Part shown: positions 16,983 to 26,568 of the stretch, in pieces | How the letters are laid out: each line of letters begins with the position of its first letter | How positions within the stretch are numbered: position 1 is the stretch's first letter | Notes under the pieces: model-generated | Databases searched by the model: none | Told to the model about the DNA's origin: nothing | What the model saw: only the letters and a program-made list of their open reading frames with translations | Position numbers and translations under genes: made by a program | NCBI GenBank assembly: GCA_037133915.1 | Contig: JBAXND010000024.1 | Span: 1-59,091, forward strand | Length of the DNA stretch: 59,091 bases | Origin: Bacteroidota bacterium | GTDB taxonomy: Bacteria > Bacteroidota > Bacteroidia > Bacteroidales > CAIWKO01 | Direction of reading: 5' to 3'

Positions 16983-18527
16983 ATGAATTACTCACTAAGA
17001 ATCAGCCTCCTCATCAGCCTGTCCTTAATTTCATTAATGGCCGTTGGTCAGGGAGCTGCCGTAAATAACAACGGTTCGGCCGCTGATCCATCAGCTATTT
17101 TTGATGTTTCCAGCACGACTCAGGGACAGCTTGCTCCGCGCATGACTACTGCGCAGCGCAATGCTATTATTAACCCCGCCGAAGGACTGTTTCTTTTCAA
17201 TCTTACAACAGGTTGTTTCAATTACTGGCACAATTATACATGGTTCGAATGGTGCGGTAACTGTATCCCGCCAAATCCACCAACTGCAACGAACAACGGA
17301 GGTCTTTGTTCGGGCGACACGCTGAAATTATTTGCCACCCTGATTCCTAATGCGACCTACACATGGAGTGGTCCGAACGGTTTCAGTTCAACAGCACAGA
17401 ATCCGATAATTTTCAATGCCGATATTAGCCGAGCCGGAACTTACACAGTATATGCTACGGTTGGCTCCTGCTCAACAGCCAATTCAACCACGAATGTTGC
17501 AATAAATTTAACGCCATCATCTGCATATACATTCAGCCCAACAATCGGTTCACTAAATTCTAACGTTGTTTTCTCCCCTTCAGTAACCGGTGCAACTTAT
17601 TCCTGGACCTTCCAGAGTGGAAGCCCTGCAAGCAGCACAGCTCAAAATCCCGCGGTTCAGTGGGCACAAACAGGGACATTCAACACCAGCCTTTCCGTAA
17701 CTATAAATGGATGTACATCGGTAACGACAACAAATCCGATTACAATTAACCTCATTTCACATGGCAGCCAGACTTTTACTTATACGGGCACTCAGCAATC
17801 ATGGACAGTGCCTGCGGGAGTAACATCTGTTACGATTGATGCGTATGGCGGACAAGGCGGGCAAGATGGGAATACACCACCTTATGCGGGGTCGCTTGGA
17901 GGTAGAGCACAAGGCGCTCTTTCGGTAAGTGGAGGATCGACATTATTCATCTATGTTGGAGCCAGTGGCGATAACGGCGGATACAATGGCGGCGGTGTAT
18001 GTCAAGGCGGATGGGCAGGTGGAAAAGGCGGCGGCGCATCTGACGTTCGCTATGGTGGAACGACATTGGGGAACAGAGTAATTGTTGCCGGAGGTGCCGG
18101 TGGAAATGCCGGATACAGTCATGGTTTTGGCGGATGGCAAGGTGGAGTTGGAGGCATCGGTGGCGGACTTACGGGAACTGACGGACAAAATAATCCGGGA
18201 AATATGCCATATCCCTGCGGCGGAATTGGTGGGTCGCAAAGCGGCGGCGGCGCCAATGGCTGTAACAGCGGAACCAGCGGATTTATTTCAGGTGTGCCCG
18301 GTACTCTCGGACAGGGTGGCAATGGCTCCGGTGAGTCAGGAAATACAACGCCTTGTGGAAATGCCGGATCGGGTGGTGGTGGATACTATGGTGGCGGCGG
18401 CGGTGGATGGAACAACTGCGGCGGCGGCGGCGGCGGTGGCGGATCTTCTTACATTGGAGGTGTTACCGGTGGCAGCACTACGTCGGGAGTTAATACCGGC
18501 AACGGCAGCGTAACATTGACCTGGTAA
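16983..18527 (+). CDS. Secreted adhesin-like protein with glycine-rich domain (copy 4)
   Basis: A 514-residue paralog of the three preceding proteins. Signal peptide to about 22 (LMAVGQ), N-terminal module (SAADPSAIFDVSS, LAPRMTTAQRNAIINPAEGL), Ig-like domain (TWSGPNGFSSTAQNPIIF), PKD-like domain (TYSWTFQSGSPASSTAQNPA) and the glycine-rich C-terminus starting QQSWTVPAGVTSVTIDAYGG, with GGYNGGGVCQGG, KGGGASDVRYGGTTLGNRVI and GGGGYYGGGGGG, ending GNGSVTLTW. The Cys residues spread through the glycine-rich part could form disulfides, as in ALK. A -7 box lies just upstream. Function is inferred to be surface adhesion or matrix formation. Confidence 0.84.
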   Translation: MNYSLRISLLISLSLISLMAVGQGAAVNNNGSAADPSAIFDVSSTTQGQLAPRMTTAQRNAIINPAEGLFLFNLTTGCFNYWHNYTWFEWCGNCIPPNPPTATNNGGLCSGDTLKLFATLIPNATYTWSGPNGFSSTAQNPIIFNADISRAGTYTVYATVGSCSTANSTTNVAINLTPSSAYTFSPTIGSLNSNVVFSPSVTGATYSWTFQSGSPASSTAQNPAVQWAQTGTFNTSLSVTINGCTSVTTTNPITINLISHGSQTFTYTGTQQSWTVPAGVTSVTIDAYGGQGGQDGNTPPYAGSLGGRAQGALSVSGGSTLFIYVGASGDNGGYNGGGVCQGGWAGGKGGGASDVRYGGTTLGNRVIVAGGAGGNAGYSHGFGGWQGGVGGIGGGLTGTDGQNNPGNMPYPCGGIGGSQSGGGANGCNSGTSGFISGVPGTLGQGGNGSGESGNTTPCGNAGSGGGGYYGGGGGGWNNCGGGGGGGGSSYIGGVTGGSTTSGVNTGNGSVTLTW

Positions 18528-18981
18528 AACCGCTATTTAAAAAATTGGTGTTATTCTTACATAACAGCCGTATTTTTTTTCGGATTTCGTGTATGTGAAA
18601 ATCCTGATTTGATGAAATTTTTGATTCTGTAAATAATAGATTTACAGGGCTTCTTATAAATTTAGACCAGCAAAATGGCGCACTTCAAATATTCACTTTA
18701 TAGCGATTTTTGGGCAGCGACTAATAAATAATTCGTACATCTAACTTCAAATAATGAGTTAATACGCTCACAATTTGAAACTTATGTTTTCATTTGCGTT
18801 TATACTATTTATCTGTTATTAACCCTGAATCTTACAATTTAGTTATTGGAAATCAATGAGTAGTAAACGATAATGCTACTAAAAGTGCAATTAATATTCT
18901 ATTTTTGCATATAAATATCTGATTTAAAGCTTAGATTAACCGCATTAAAATTTCTTTAAACGCACAAAATCCATCAATATC
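18528..18981. other. Intergenic region of 454 bp
   Basis: AT-rich, no ORF with coding character, and no tRNA-like or terminator-grade structure noticed. The only signal is an exact -7 box TATTTTTG at 18900-18907, about 75 bp before the T9SS gene that follows. Confidence 0.5.
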
Positions 18982-21900
18982 ATGGCAACAACTTGTAATA
19001 TTAATGCATTGAAATCTATAGTGAAGGGGATTTCAGGCAAACTTAAATTTTTCGTATTTGCCTCTCTCATGCTTATTTCAAGCCTGGGATACTCAGCCAA
19101 TCTTTATTGGATTGGAGGAGGCGGATACTGGAGCGATCCAAGCCACTGGTCACTCACAAGTGGAGGCACGGCGGGAGTTTCCATTCCCGGACCTATTACT
19201 GATGTGTATTTTGATGCCAACTCCGGATTTACTCCCGGAAGTTATGTGTATTTTGACCTGCCCGATGTTTACTGCCACAGCATGGACTGGACAGGCGCTC
19301 AGAACAATCCGGTGATGGTGGCCTCGGGAAACAGCAATCTGCTGCATATCAATGGCTCCTTAACACTGATTAATGCTATGACCCTGGCCTACTATTCATA
19401 CATCTATTTTGATGGTACAAACACCGGAAATACCATAACCATGGCCGGACAATCTTTCTATTATCCGGTTTGGTTTAACGGTAACGGGGGCTCATGGATT
19501 GTGCAGGATTCACTCGTTTCAACCTCGGAAATTTATCATGATTACGGTACAATAAATACCAACGGTAAACCTCTCACCTGCCCTAACTTCTACTCCAATT
19601 CCGGAAATACCAGAGGGCTCATTTTAGGAAGTTCTAAAATTAAAGTATCAAATTATTTCATGGTGAATACCAACAACCTGAGCTTGGACGGTGGAACTTC
19701 CACCATTGAATTCACTTCTGCATCCCCCAACTACTTATACAGCAGCGGTTCTTATGTGCCGGGACAGTTCATCTACAACGTTACCTTTAACGGTCCCGGA
19801 GTCATTAACGGTGACTGGCAGGTTGACGGTACCATGTCGCTCAAAAGCGGACTCGATTATACCTTTGAAAGTAACAGAACAATTTACTTGAACGGAAATA
19901 TTGCCGTAAGCGGAACTTGCGGATATAATGCCATTCTGAAGACAAATTCAGTAGGTTCGGCAGTGAATTTCATCCGCACTTCAGGAACACTTACGGCAAA
20001 CGGCATCACACTAAAAGATAACTTTGCCGCTGGCGGTGCAACTTTTATTGCCAATAACTCCATAAATGCAGGCAACGTTACCGGATGGACCATTAACCAG
20101 CCTGTTCCGGGTAACTTCTACTGGATTGGAGGAGGTGGATACTGGAGCGATCCAAGCCACTGGTCACTCACCAGCGGCGGAACTCCAGGAAGTTGCATTC
20201 CCGGTGCAAACGATGATGTGTATTTTGATGCCAACTCCGGATTTACTCCCGGAAGTTATGTATATTTTGACCTGCCCGATGTTTACTGCCACAGCATGGA
20301 CTGGACAGGCGCTCAGAACAATCCGGTGATGGTGGCCTCGGGAAACAGCAATCTGCTGCATATCAATGGCTCCTTAACACTGATTAATGCTATGACCCTG
20401 GCCTACTATTCATACATCTATTTTGATGGTACAAACACCGGAAATACCATAACCATGGCCGGACAATCTTTCTATTATCCGGTTTGGTTTAACGGTAACG
20501 GGGGCTCATGGATTGTGCAGGACTCTCTGGTCTCCAACAATGATATTTACTTTGATTACGGAACCATCAACACTAACGGAAAACCCCTGACATGCGGTAA
20601 CTTCTATTCTAATCCGGGAAATACCAGAACCCTTATTCTGGGCAATTCCAATATCAAGGTTAACACGTATTTCCTCATCAACTCGAATGGTCTGCAAATG
20701 GATGGCGGAACTTCGACGATTAATTTCCTGTCTACTTCTACAAATTATTTATACATGACCGGCTCATACAGCAGCGGACAATTTGTTTATAACGTCAACT
20801 TCGCAGGACCGGCATATATTTATGGTGACTGGCAGATTGACGGTACACTCGCACTCAGAGGCGGGCAAATATATATTTTTGAAAGTAACCGAACGATTTA
20901 CCTCAACGGAAATATTGGCAAATCGGGCAATGTCGCATTGTTCAGCGATATAAGAACGACCTCTAACGGGACTCAGGTAAATTTCATTAAAACATCGGGC
21001 TGCGTTTTCGTTGACTATGTTTCCATGCGAGATGTAAATGCCCAAGGCGGAGCCACTTTTAACTTAGGTGTTAACAGTTTAAATATGGGCAATAACAGCG
21101 GCTGGAACTTTAATGTAACTTACGGATGCGCGGTAACCTGGACAGGAAATAGCAGCAATGACTGGAATAACGGCGGTAACTGGTCGAACGGAATGGTGCC
21201 TGCAACAACTTCTGATATTACTATTCCGGCAGGGATGCCGAAGCAACCGGTAATTACCTCGGCAGCCGAATGCCACGATATCACTATACTCTCAGGCGCT
21301 GTGGTGACCATCAACCCCGGTTTTTCGCTTACCGCATCAGGTATAACCACCATGAGCGGTGCGCAGTGTATCGTAATTAAATCAAACATCAGCGGAAGCG
21401 GATCATTTATTGATAACGGAACCATCAACGGATCGGGTACCGCGAAGGTGGAACGCTTCCTCACCGCAAACGACTGGCATTATGTTTCAAAACCGCTTGT
21501 AACGGCAACTGCAGGTGTTTTCACCGGACAGTACATCAAACGCTGGAACGAGAACAGCTATTCCTGGACAAACCTTACATCGCCTTCAACAGCACTGGTT
21601 ACTATGCAGGGCTATGCTGTGAAATCGGGCACCAGCAAAGCTTATAGCTTTATCGGAACATTAAATACCGGCGCCAAAACAAAGTCGCTGACACGCACTT
21701 CATCCCTGATAGCATCAAAACGCGGATGGAATCTGGTGGGTAACCCCTACCCGAGCGCCATTGACTGGGACGCAAGCAGCGGATGGACAAAGACCAGTAT
21801 CAACAATGCCATTTACATCTACAACCAGAATTATTCAAACTATGCAACCTACATTGCAGGTTTGGGCACCAACGGCGGTTCGCGCTATATTGCGCCCGAA

Positions 21901-22698
21901 CAGGGTTTCTTCGTAATCTGCAACCCATCGGCTACCGGCATGCTGGGTATGGACAACAATGTCCGTGTACACAGCAGCGCACCATTTATGAAATCGGCAG
22001 CAACGCAGGACTACATAAGGTTAGCCGTTAATAAAAATGATTTTTCGGATGAGATTATTGTGCGATTCAATACTGATGCCAGTTCTTCTTTTGACGCTGA
22101 TCTGGATGCTTATAAGATTATTGACAACAGTATCACACAACTCTGGTCCATGGCGTATCCTGACCTCACCGAACAATACTCCATCAATTCCTTAGAAAAC
22201 GTTCAGTCGAGCCCCGATGTGCCTGTGGCATTCAACCCTACAACTTCAGGTACGTTTACTTTAAATGCATCGGAATTTGAAAACCTCGCGGCTCAAACCG
22301 GAATTTATCTGGAAGATTTGAAAACAGGCGTTGTTACTGATTTGATTGAAAATCCAAACTATCAATTTACAGCAACCGCTGGCGATGACATCAATCGTTT
22401 TGCACTGCATTTTGCACCCTGGATGACCACCACTCCTGAAAATGCCGGCACGAACAGTGGTATTCAGATTTATCCCAATCCGAATACAGGCTCATTTACC
22501 ATTATCCCTGCCAAGGAAATTGAAGGTAATGTTACCATTGAGCTTTATGATGTTCAGGGACGCATTGTTTATTCAACTGTTTGTGCAGGTTTTACAACTA
22601 AAAATATTGATGTTGACAATCTGCAACCCGGAGTGTATTCTTTGAAAATGAACGGTGGCAATTCAGTCACCTTTAACCGTATTGTGATAGGAAAATAA
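18982..22698 (+). CDS. Large T9SS-exported surface protein with internal duplication
   Basis: A 1238-residue protein. An N-terminal signal region (hydrophobic stretch FFVFASLMLISSLGYSA, cleaved about residue 39) follows a 24-residue lead. Two repeats of about 338 residues each begin YWIGGGGYWSDPSHWSLTSG and have a beta-helix-like pattern of short strands. A third related block starts VTWTGNSSNDWNNGGNWSNG. A long beta-rich domain (about 800-1140) includes KRGWNLVGNPYPSAIDWDAS. The protein ends with a type A T9SS sorting domain (IQIYPNPNTGSFTI to NGGNSVTFNRIVIGK), so it should cross the outer membrane through PorV/SprA. The repeats contain a 308-bp stretch almost identical in DNA. A strong terminator follows. 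Confidence 0.85.
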   Translation: MATTCNINALKSIVKGISGKLKFFVFASLMLISSLGYSANLYWIGGGGYWSDPSHWSLTSGGTAGVSIPGPITDVYFDANSGFTPGSYVYFDLPDVYCHSMDWTGAQNNPVMVASGNSNLLHINGSLTLINAMTLAYYSYIYFDGTNTGNTITMAGQSFYYPVWFNGNGGSWIVQDSLVSTSEIYHDYGTINTNGKPLTCPNFYSNSGNTRGLILGSSKIKVSNYFMVNTNNLSLDGGTSTIEFTSASPNYLYSSGSYVPGQFIYNVTFNGPGVINGDWQVDGTMSLKSGLDYTFESNRTIYLNGNIAVSGTCGYNAILKTNSVGSAVNFIRTSGTLTANGITLKDNFAAGGATFIANNSINAGNVTGWTINQPVPGNFYWIGGGGYWSDPSHWSLTSGGTPGSCIPGANDDVYFDANSGFTPGSYVYFDLPDVYCHSMDWTGAQNNPVMVASGNSNLLHINGSLTLINAMTLAYYSYIYFDGTNTGNTITMAGQSFYYPVWFNGNGGSWIVQDSLVSNNDIYFDYGTINTNGKPLTCGNFYSNPGNTRTLILGNSNIKVNTYFLINSNGLQMDGGTSTINFLSTSTNYLYMTGSYSSGQFVYNVNFAGPAYIYGDWQIDGTLALRGGQIYIFESNRTIYLNGNIGKSGNVALFSDIRTTSNGTQVNFIKTSGCVFVDYVSMRDVNAQGGATFNLGVNSLNMGNNSGWNFNVTYGCAVTWTGNSSNDWNNGGNWSNGMVPATTSDITIPAGMPKQPVITSAAECHDITILSGAVVTINPGFSLTASGITTMSGAQCIVIKSNISGSGSFIDNGTINGSGTAKVERFLTANDWHYVSKPLVTATAGVFTGQYIKRWNENSYSWTNLTSPSTALVTMQGYAVKSGTSKAYSFIGTLNTGAKTKSLTRTSSLIASKRGWNLVGNPYPSAIDWDASSGWTKTSINNAIYIYNQNYSNYATYIAGLGTNGGSRYIAPEQGFFVICNPSATGMLGMDNNVRVHSSAPFMKSAATQDYIRLAVNKNDFSDEIIVRFNTDASSSFDADLDAYKIIDNSITQLWSMAYPDLTEQYSINSLENVQSSPDVPVAFNPTTSGTFTLNASEFENLAAQTGIYLEDLKTGVVTDLIENPNYQFTATAGDDINRFALHFAPWMTTTPENAGTNSGIQIYPNPNTGSFTIIPAKEIEGNVTIELYDVQGRIVYSTVCAGFTTKNIDVDNLQPGVYSLKMNGGNSVTFNRIVIGK
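19201..19508 (+). repeat. Internal direct repeat, copy A (pairs with 20215-20522)
   Basis: This 308-bp stretch matches 20215-20522 with one mismatch that I could find (19248 G versus 20262 A). The spacing is 1014 bp, exactly 338 codons. Sequence outside this core diverges strongly, which indicates recent homogenisation inside an older protein repeat. Confidence 0.85.
20215..20522 (+). repeat. Internal direct repeat, copy B (pairs with 19201-19508)
   Basis: Second copy of the near-identical 308-bp stretch, 1014 bp downstream of the first and in the same reading frame. It would be a natural site for in-frame deletion or expansion by recombination. Confidence 0.85.
22099..22488 (+). repeat. Homogenised C-terminal segment shared with 25851-26240
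   Basis: By eye about 95 percent identical at DNA level to 25851-26240 in the second T9SS gene. It encodes the domain beginning DLDAYKIIDNSITQLWSMAY and the start of the sorting domain (IQIYPNPNTG). After the YPNPNTG motif the two proteins diverge completely. Confidence 0.75.
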
Positions 22699-22726
22699 AA
22701 TAAACCTATTTCAAGCAAATAAGTCC

Positions 22727-22760
22727 AAAGAGGTTGCCATTACCCTGACAACCTCTTTTT
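22727..22760 (+). terminator. Rho-independent terminator
   Basis: 10-bp stem AAAGAGGTTG (22727-22736) / CAACCTCTTT (22749-22758) with a 12-nt loop, followed by further T residues. It ends the large T9SS gene. Confidence 0.85.
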
Positions 22761-22888
22761 GGTTTCATATTTCACTATTATCAATTATTCATTATTAAAG
22801 CAAAATTCATCGTAACTGATTAATTTGCTTTATATTATGTCAATATTAATATTTAACAATATGGTAATTTATTTATATTTACTTCTGT

Positions 22889-22919
22889 TTGCATATTATT
22901 AATTTCTTTCGTATTTTTG
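22889..22919 (+). promoter_or_regulatory. Bacteroidota promoter (TTG-N20-TATTTTTG)
   Basis: TTG 22889-22891 and the exact -7 box TATTTTTG 22912-22919, spacing 20. Transcription would start near 22926 and give a leader of about 170 nt before the collagen-like gene. The rest of the 400-bp gap is AT-rich with no clear feature. Confidence 0.55.
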
Positions 22920-23098
22920 TTTGCTTTACGAATAAAGTCTATTGTACGACTTATAAAATAACGTTCGCTGCTTACGCATTACAGCTCATTCCGATCTCAC
23001 AGGCGAAACACTCCGGCATCCCGGAAATATTGATTGGTGTTGCTTATTGTTCAGAATATTCAATTGAATAAATAATAATTTACCAATAATAATCGTCT

Positions 23099-24595
23099 AT
23101 GAAAATCAAATCATTTTTACAGATGCTACCATTATTCCTGATGGGTATTTCCGGTACAGGAGTATTCGGTCAATCACTTGGAGTGAGTGATACCGCTATG
23201 ACTATTAATGCTAACGCCATGTTTCAGGTTGATGGCGGAATGTCTAAAAAGGGAGTTCTCATTCCACGTGTTTCGTGGCTTCAAAAGCCAACTACCAATC
23301 TGACTGAAGGCTTGCTCTATTATTTTAACGGTGGTGCACCCCCCATGGGGAACGGTTTCTATTATTACAATGGTTCCTCGTGGAGTCTTGTGGGCTCAGC
23401 GGGACCGACAGGACCAACCGGATTAACCGGATTGACAGGACCCGCCGGACCAACCGGTAATGATGGTATTACAGGTCCAACAGGACCCACAGGGTTGACA
23501 GGACCGGCAGGAAATGATGGTGCAACAGGACCGATAGGACCCACAGGACCTACAGGCGGCGGTGGCGGCAGTGGTATCAGTTGCGGCACAACTCTCAATG
23601 ATAATTATACAATACGCGGCAATGGCAGCGGAACATGGGAATGCACCAATGCCATTAAAATAGGACCCGATGCTGCTCCTTATGCACACGTTGGAATAAA
23701 CGATGATTACAATACCAGTTTTGAATTGTATATAAACGGAATGACCGGTATCGGTTCTTATCCAAGTACCAGTTCATCATACAAACTTGCGGTTGACGGA
23801 AGCACCTATATCAATGGAACCTTAGGTATAAAAAACACTTCAACCTCCTACGAACTGGCGGTTACAGGTGATACCTACCTGAATGGCTATCTGGGTGTAG
23901 GAGTTGCACCCTCCAGCTCTTACAGACTCTACGTAAGCGGCTCATCTTACCTGAACGGTGGTGTAGCAATTGGAAGTTCCAGTATCCCGAGTTCAGGATG
24001 CTTATACGTCAGTAATAACTTAGGCGTCGGCACTTCACCTTCGTCGTCTTACCCTCTTTATGTTTCAGGAAACGCCTATATTTCAAGCGGGGGACTGGGG
24101 ATAGGTACCTCTCCAGGCAGTTCGGGAACACTTAAAGCCACTAGTTCTGTAACTTTTAATGGAATTTCAACATCCGGTTCCGGCTACTATTTATGTATAA
24201 ACTCTTCTGGTGGATTGTACAGGGGGGCCTCCATTCCGAGCAGCATCCGCTATAAAAAAGATGTATCTGACCTCGACATAAATCCCACGAAAGTGTTACA
24301 CTTAAGACCTGTTTCTTATACTTATAAGGAAACTAATGAGAAAGATATCGGGCTCATCGGAGAAGAGGTGGAAAAACTTGTCCCTGAACTTGTTGTTTAT
24401 CAAAATATGCCACTTGTAGATAAAGATGGTGAGCCACTTCGGGACAATAGCGGGAATATTATTTATTCAAAAGAAAAGACTATTGAAGGGGTAAAGTATG
24501 ATAAGCTCGCCATCTATCTTCTAAAAATCGTTGCCGACCAGCAGACGCAGATTGAAAAAATGCAGCAGGAAATTGATGCATTGAAAAAGCAGTAA
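23099..24595 (+). CDS. Collagen-like tail-fibre-type protein with S74 self-cleaving chaperone domain
   Basis: A 498-residue exported protein. Signal peptide to about 24 (GVFGQ). The N-terminal module (about 25-100: [20 protein letters not shown], ...[11 protein letters not shown]) is distantly like that of the glycine-rich proteins. A collagen-like tract runs from Gly102 for about 17 uninterrupted Gly-X-Y triplets ([19 protein letters not shown]) into GGGGG. Strand repeats (about 165-380: [38 protein letters not shown]) would form a trimeric beta-fibre. The C-terminus is an intramolecular chaperone of peptidase S74: [20 protein letters not shown] with the Ser and Lys expected for autocleavage before Ser, then [19 protein letters not shown] and a terminal coiled coil ([18 protein letters not shown]). 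A trimeric surface fibre is inferred. Confidence 0.9.
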   Translation: MKIKSFLQMLPLFLMGISGTGVFGQSLGVSDTAMTINANAMFQVDGGMSKKGVLIPRVSWLQKPTTNLTEGLLYYFNGGAPPMGNGFYYYNGSSWSLVGSAGPTGPTGLTGLTGPAGPTGNDGITGPTGPTGLTGPAGNDGATGPIGPTGPTGGGGGSGISCGTTLNDNYTIRGNGSGTWECTNAIKIGPDAAPYAHVGINDDYNTSFELYINGMTGIGSYPSTSSSYKLAVDGSTYINGTLGIKNTSTSYELAVTGDTYLNGYLGVGVAPSSSYRLYVSGSSYLNGGVAIGSSSIPSSGCLYVSNNLGVGTSPSSSYPLYVSGNAYISSGGLGIGTSPGSSGTLKATSSVTFNGISTSGSGYYLCINSSGGLYRGASIPSSIRYKKDVSDLDINPTKVLHLRPVSYTYKETNEKDIGLIGEEVEKLVPELVVYQNMPLVDKDGEPLRDNSGNIIYSKEKTIEGVKYDKLAIYLLKIVADQQTQIEKMQQEIDALKKQ

Positions 24596-24638
24596 AATGC
24601 AACAGGAATATTGTTCCATCACTTAAACACTTAAAACG

Positions 24639-26447
24639 ATGAGAAAAACATTGATTCTCCTGATGCTGATTATAGCAACCGTCTCATATTGCAGAAGTCA
24701 GGGTGTAATTAACAAAGGCGCCAGCCTGAAAGCAGCTCCAGGCACCCTGATATTTGTTAACGGACCCAATGGTAATTATACCAATCTTTCTGACGGAAGT
24801 CTGAATGGCAATATTGATTTGGCAGGAAGACTGGAATTAAACGGCAACTGGATTAACAACTCGGGAGGCAGTGGCTTTACAGGCCCGGCAACAGATGGCA
24901 CAGTGCGCTTTACCGGAACAGGAACACAAACGATTAGCGGAAGCCATGCTACCGCATTCGACAATATTGATCTGCCGGCAGGCGGACTGCATATTCTTGA
25001 TGTTAATACAAATATCAGCTGTGGTGGTTTGTCTATTGCTTCAGGCGATACGCTGTTTATGAAACCGACACTTTCGCTCACCGCAAGCGGACCTACGTTT
25101 TTGGGTGGTCAAAAGTGCCTTGTACTGCCATCAACTGCGGCGGGTACGGCTTCGTTTATAGACAACGGCAGCATTACCGGTTCAGGAACCGCTGTTGTTG
25201 AGCGCTATATTACGGCAAACATCTGGCATTACTTTTCGAAACCCATTACTGTTGCTACAGCAGCCATGTTTATTGGGCAGTATATGAAATACTGGCGGGA
25301 GAACAGTTATTCATGGGTCAGCATTTCAAGTACAGGGTATTCGTTTGTAACAACACAGGGCTATGCACTCAAAAGTCTAGTAACTAAAACCTATAAATTT
25401 ATCGGCACACCCAATACCGGACCCAAAAGCATGGCCGTTACGCATACATTGCAGCTGAGCCCTGCCAGCAAGCGTGGATGGAATTTTATCGGCAATCCCT
25501 ACCCAAGCTCCATAGACTGGGATGCGAGCAGCGGATGGACAAAAACTAATGTGGCAGGTGCCATTTATATTTACAATCAAAACTATGGCAATTATGCCAC
25601 CTATTCAGGTGGATTGGGCACAAACGGCGGCTCCCGCTATATAGCACCTGAACAATCATTTTATGTTATTTGCCCGAGTGGCAGTGGTGGTACCCTTACT
25701 ATGACCAATGCTGTAAGAGTGCACAGCAACGCACCATTTATGAAATCGACAGCAGAGCAGGACTACATCAGGTTAGAAGTAAACAAGCCCGGCTATTCTG
25801 ATGAGATTATTGTGCGATTCAACGCAGCTGCCGGGACAGCATTTGATGCCGATCTGGATGCTTATAAGATTATTGACAACAGTATCACACAGCTCTGGTC
25901 CATGGCGTATCCTGACCTCACCGAGCAATACTCCATCAATTCCTTAGAAAACGTTCAGTCGAGCCCCGATGTGCCTGTAGCATTCAATCCTACCATGTCA
26001 GGTACGTTTACTTTAAATGCATCGGAATTTGAAAACCTCGCAGCTCAAACCGGAATTTATCTGGAAGATTTGAAAACAGGTGTTGTTACTGATTTGGTTG
26101 AAAATCCAGCCTATCAATTTACAGCAACCGCAGGCGATGACATCAATCGTTTTATACTGCATTTTGCTCCCCGGATGACCACCACTCCTGAAAATGCCGG
26201 CACGAACAGTGATATTCAGATTTATCCGAATCCGAATACCGGTATTTTAACCCTCAGTAACGAAAGTGGAACGTCTGAACCTGCGAGTATCGAGATTTAT
26301 GATGCATCGGGAAAACTTGTGTATTCTGAGCCATCAGTGAGTTTCATCCATAAAACAATTGTGCTTAATCAACTTCCGGCAGGAATTTATTTTTTGAAAG
26401 TACAAAGAGCTGATAACCTCAGTATATTGAAGTTCGTTATTGAATAA
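24639..26447 (+). CDS. T9SS-exported surface protein
   Basis: A 602-residue cargo protein. The signal peptide ends about CRSQG (residue 22). A short N-terminal beta-strand region (NLSDGSLNGNIDLAGRLELN, GTVRFTGTGTQTISGS) is followed by the same long domain found in the protein at 18982 (GSITGSGTAVVERYITANIW, KRGWNFIGNPYPSSIDWDAS, TNGGSRYIAPEQSFYVI). It ends in a type A T9SS sorting domain (IQIYPNPNTGILTLSNE to SILKFVIE). The 390 bp before and into the sorting domain are nearly identical to the large T9SS gene upstream, which indicates gene conversion. It follows the collagen-like gene by 43 bp and is probably co-transcribed with it. Confidence 0.85.
   Translation: MRKTLILLMLIIATVSYCRSQGVINKGASLKAAPGTLIFVNGPNGNYTNLSDGSLNGNIDLAGRLELNGNWINNSGGSGFTGPATDGTVRFTGTGTQTISGSHATAFDNIDLPAGGLHILDVNTNISCGGLSIASGDTLFMKPTLSLTASGPTFLGGQKCLVLPSTAAGTASFIDNGSITGSGTAVVERYITANIWHYFSKPITVATAAMFIGQYMKYWRENSYSWVSISSTGYSFVTTQGYALKSLVTKTYKFIGTPNTGPKSMAVTHTLQLSPASKRGWNFIGNPYPSSIDWDASSGWTKTNVAGAIYIYNQNYGNYATYSGGLGTNGGSRYIAPEQSFYVICPSGSGGTLTMTNAVRVHSNAPFMKSTAEQDYIRLEVNKPGYSDEIIVRFNAAAGTAFDADLDAYKIIDNSITQLWSMAYPDLTEQYSINSLENVQSSPDVPVAFNPTMSGTFTLNASEFENLAAQTGIYLEDLKTGVVTDLVENPAYQFTATAGDDINRFILHFAPRMTTTPENAGTNSDIQIYPNPNTGILTLSNESGTSEPASIEIYDASGKLVYSEPSVSFIHKTIVLNQLPAGIYFLKVQRADNLSILKFVIE
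25851..26240 (+). repeat. Homogenised C-terminal segment shared with 22099-22488
   Basis: Counterpart of 22099-22488 at an offset of 3752 bp, about 95 percent identical by eye while flanking coding sequence is much less similar. Confidence 0.75.
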
Positions 26448-26495
26448 CGGGAAAACTGAATACGCTTTATCGGCAAATAATCACTCATAATAGAG

Positions 26496-26543
26496 AAAAA
26501 AAGGGCAGCGGTATAAAATTATCTACCGCTGCGCCCATTTTTG
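26496..26543 (+). terminator. Terminator after the second T9SS gene
   Basis: Stem GGGCAGCGGTA (26503-26513) / TACCGCTGCGCCC (26524-26536) with one bulged base. It is flanked by A7 on the left and ATTTTTG on the right, so it can terminate in the plus direction and possibly in the minus direction. Confidence 0.8.
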
Positions 26544-26551
26544 TACTTTTG
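26544..26551 (+). promoter_or_regulatory. -7 box for the LytS-type kinase gene
   Basis: TACTTTTG, an exact TAnnTTTG, directly behind the terminator and 17 bp before ATG 26569, so the leader is short. Confidence 0.5.
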
Positions 26552-26568
26552 AGGATAATACTTCTTTT

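Noticed and set aside
22889..23071. 60-codon ORF upstream of the collagen-like gene
   Set aside because: It overlaps the promoter elements, lacks coding character and sits in the 5' leader.
23403..23565. Short tandem repeat resembling a CRISPR-like or minisatellite array
   Set aside because: The period is 9 bp and encodes Gly-X-Y collagen triplets within a clear ORF.
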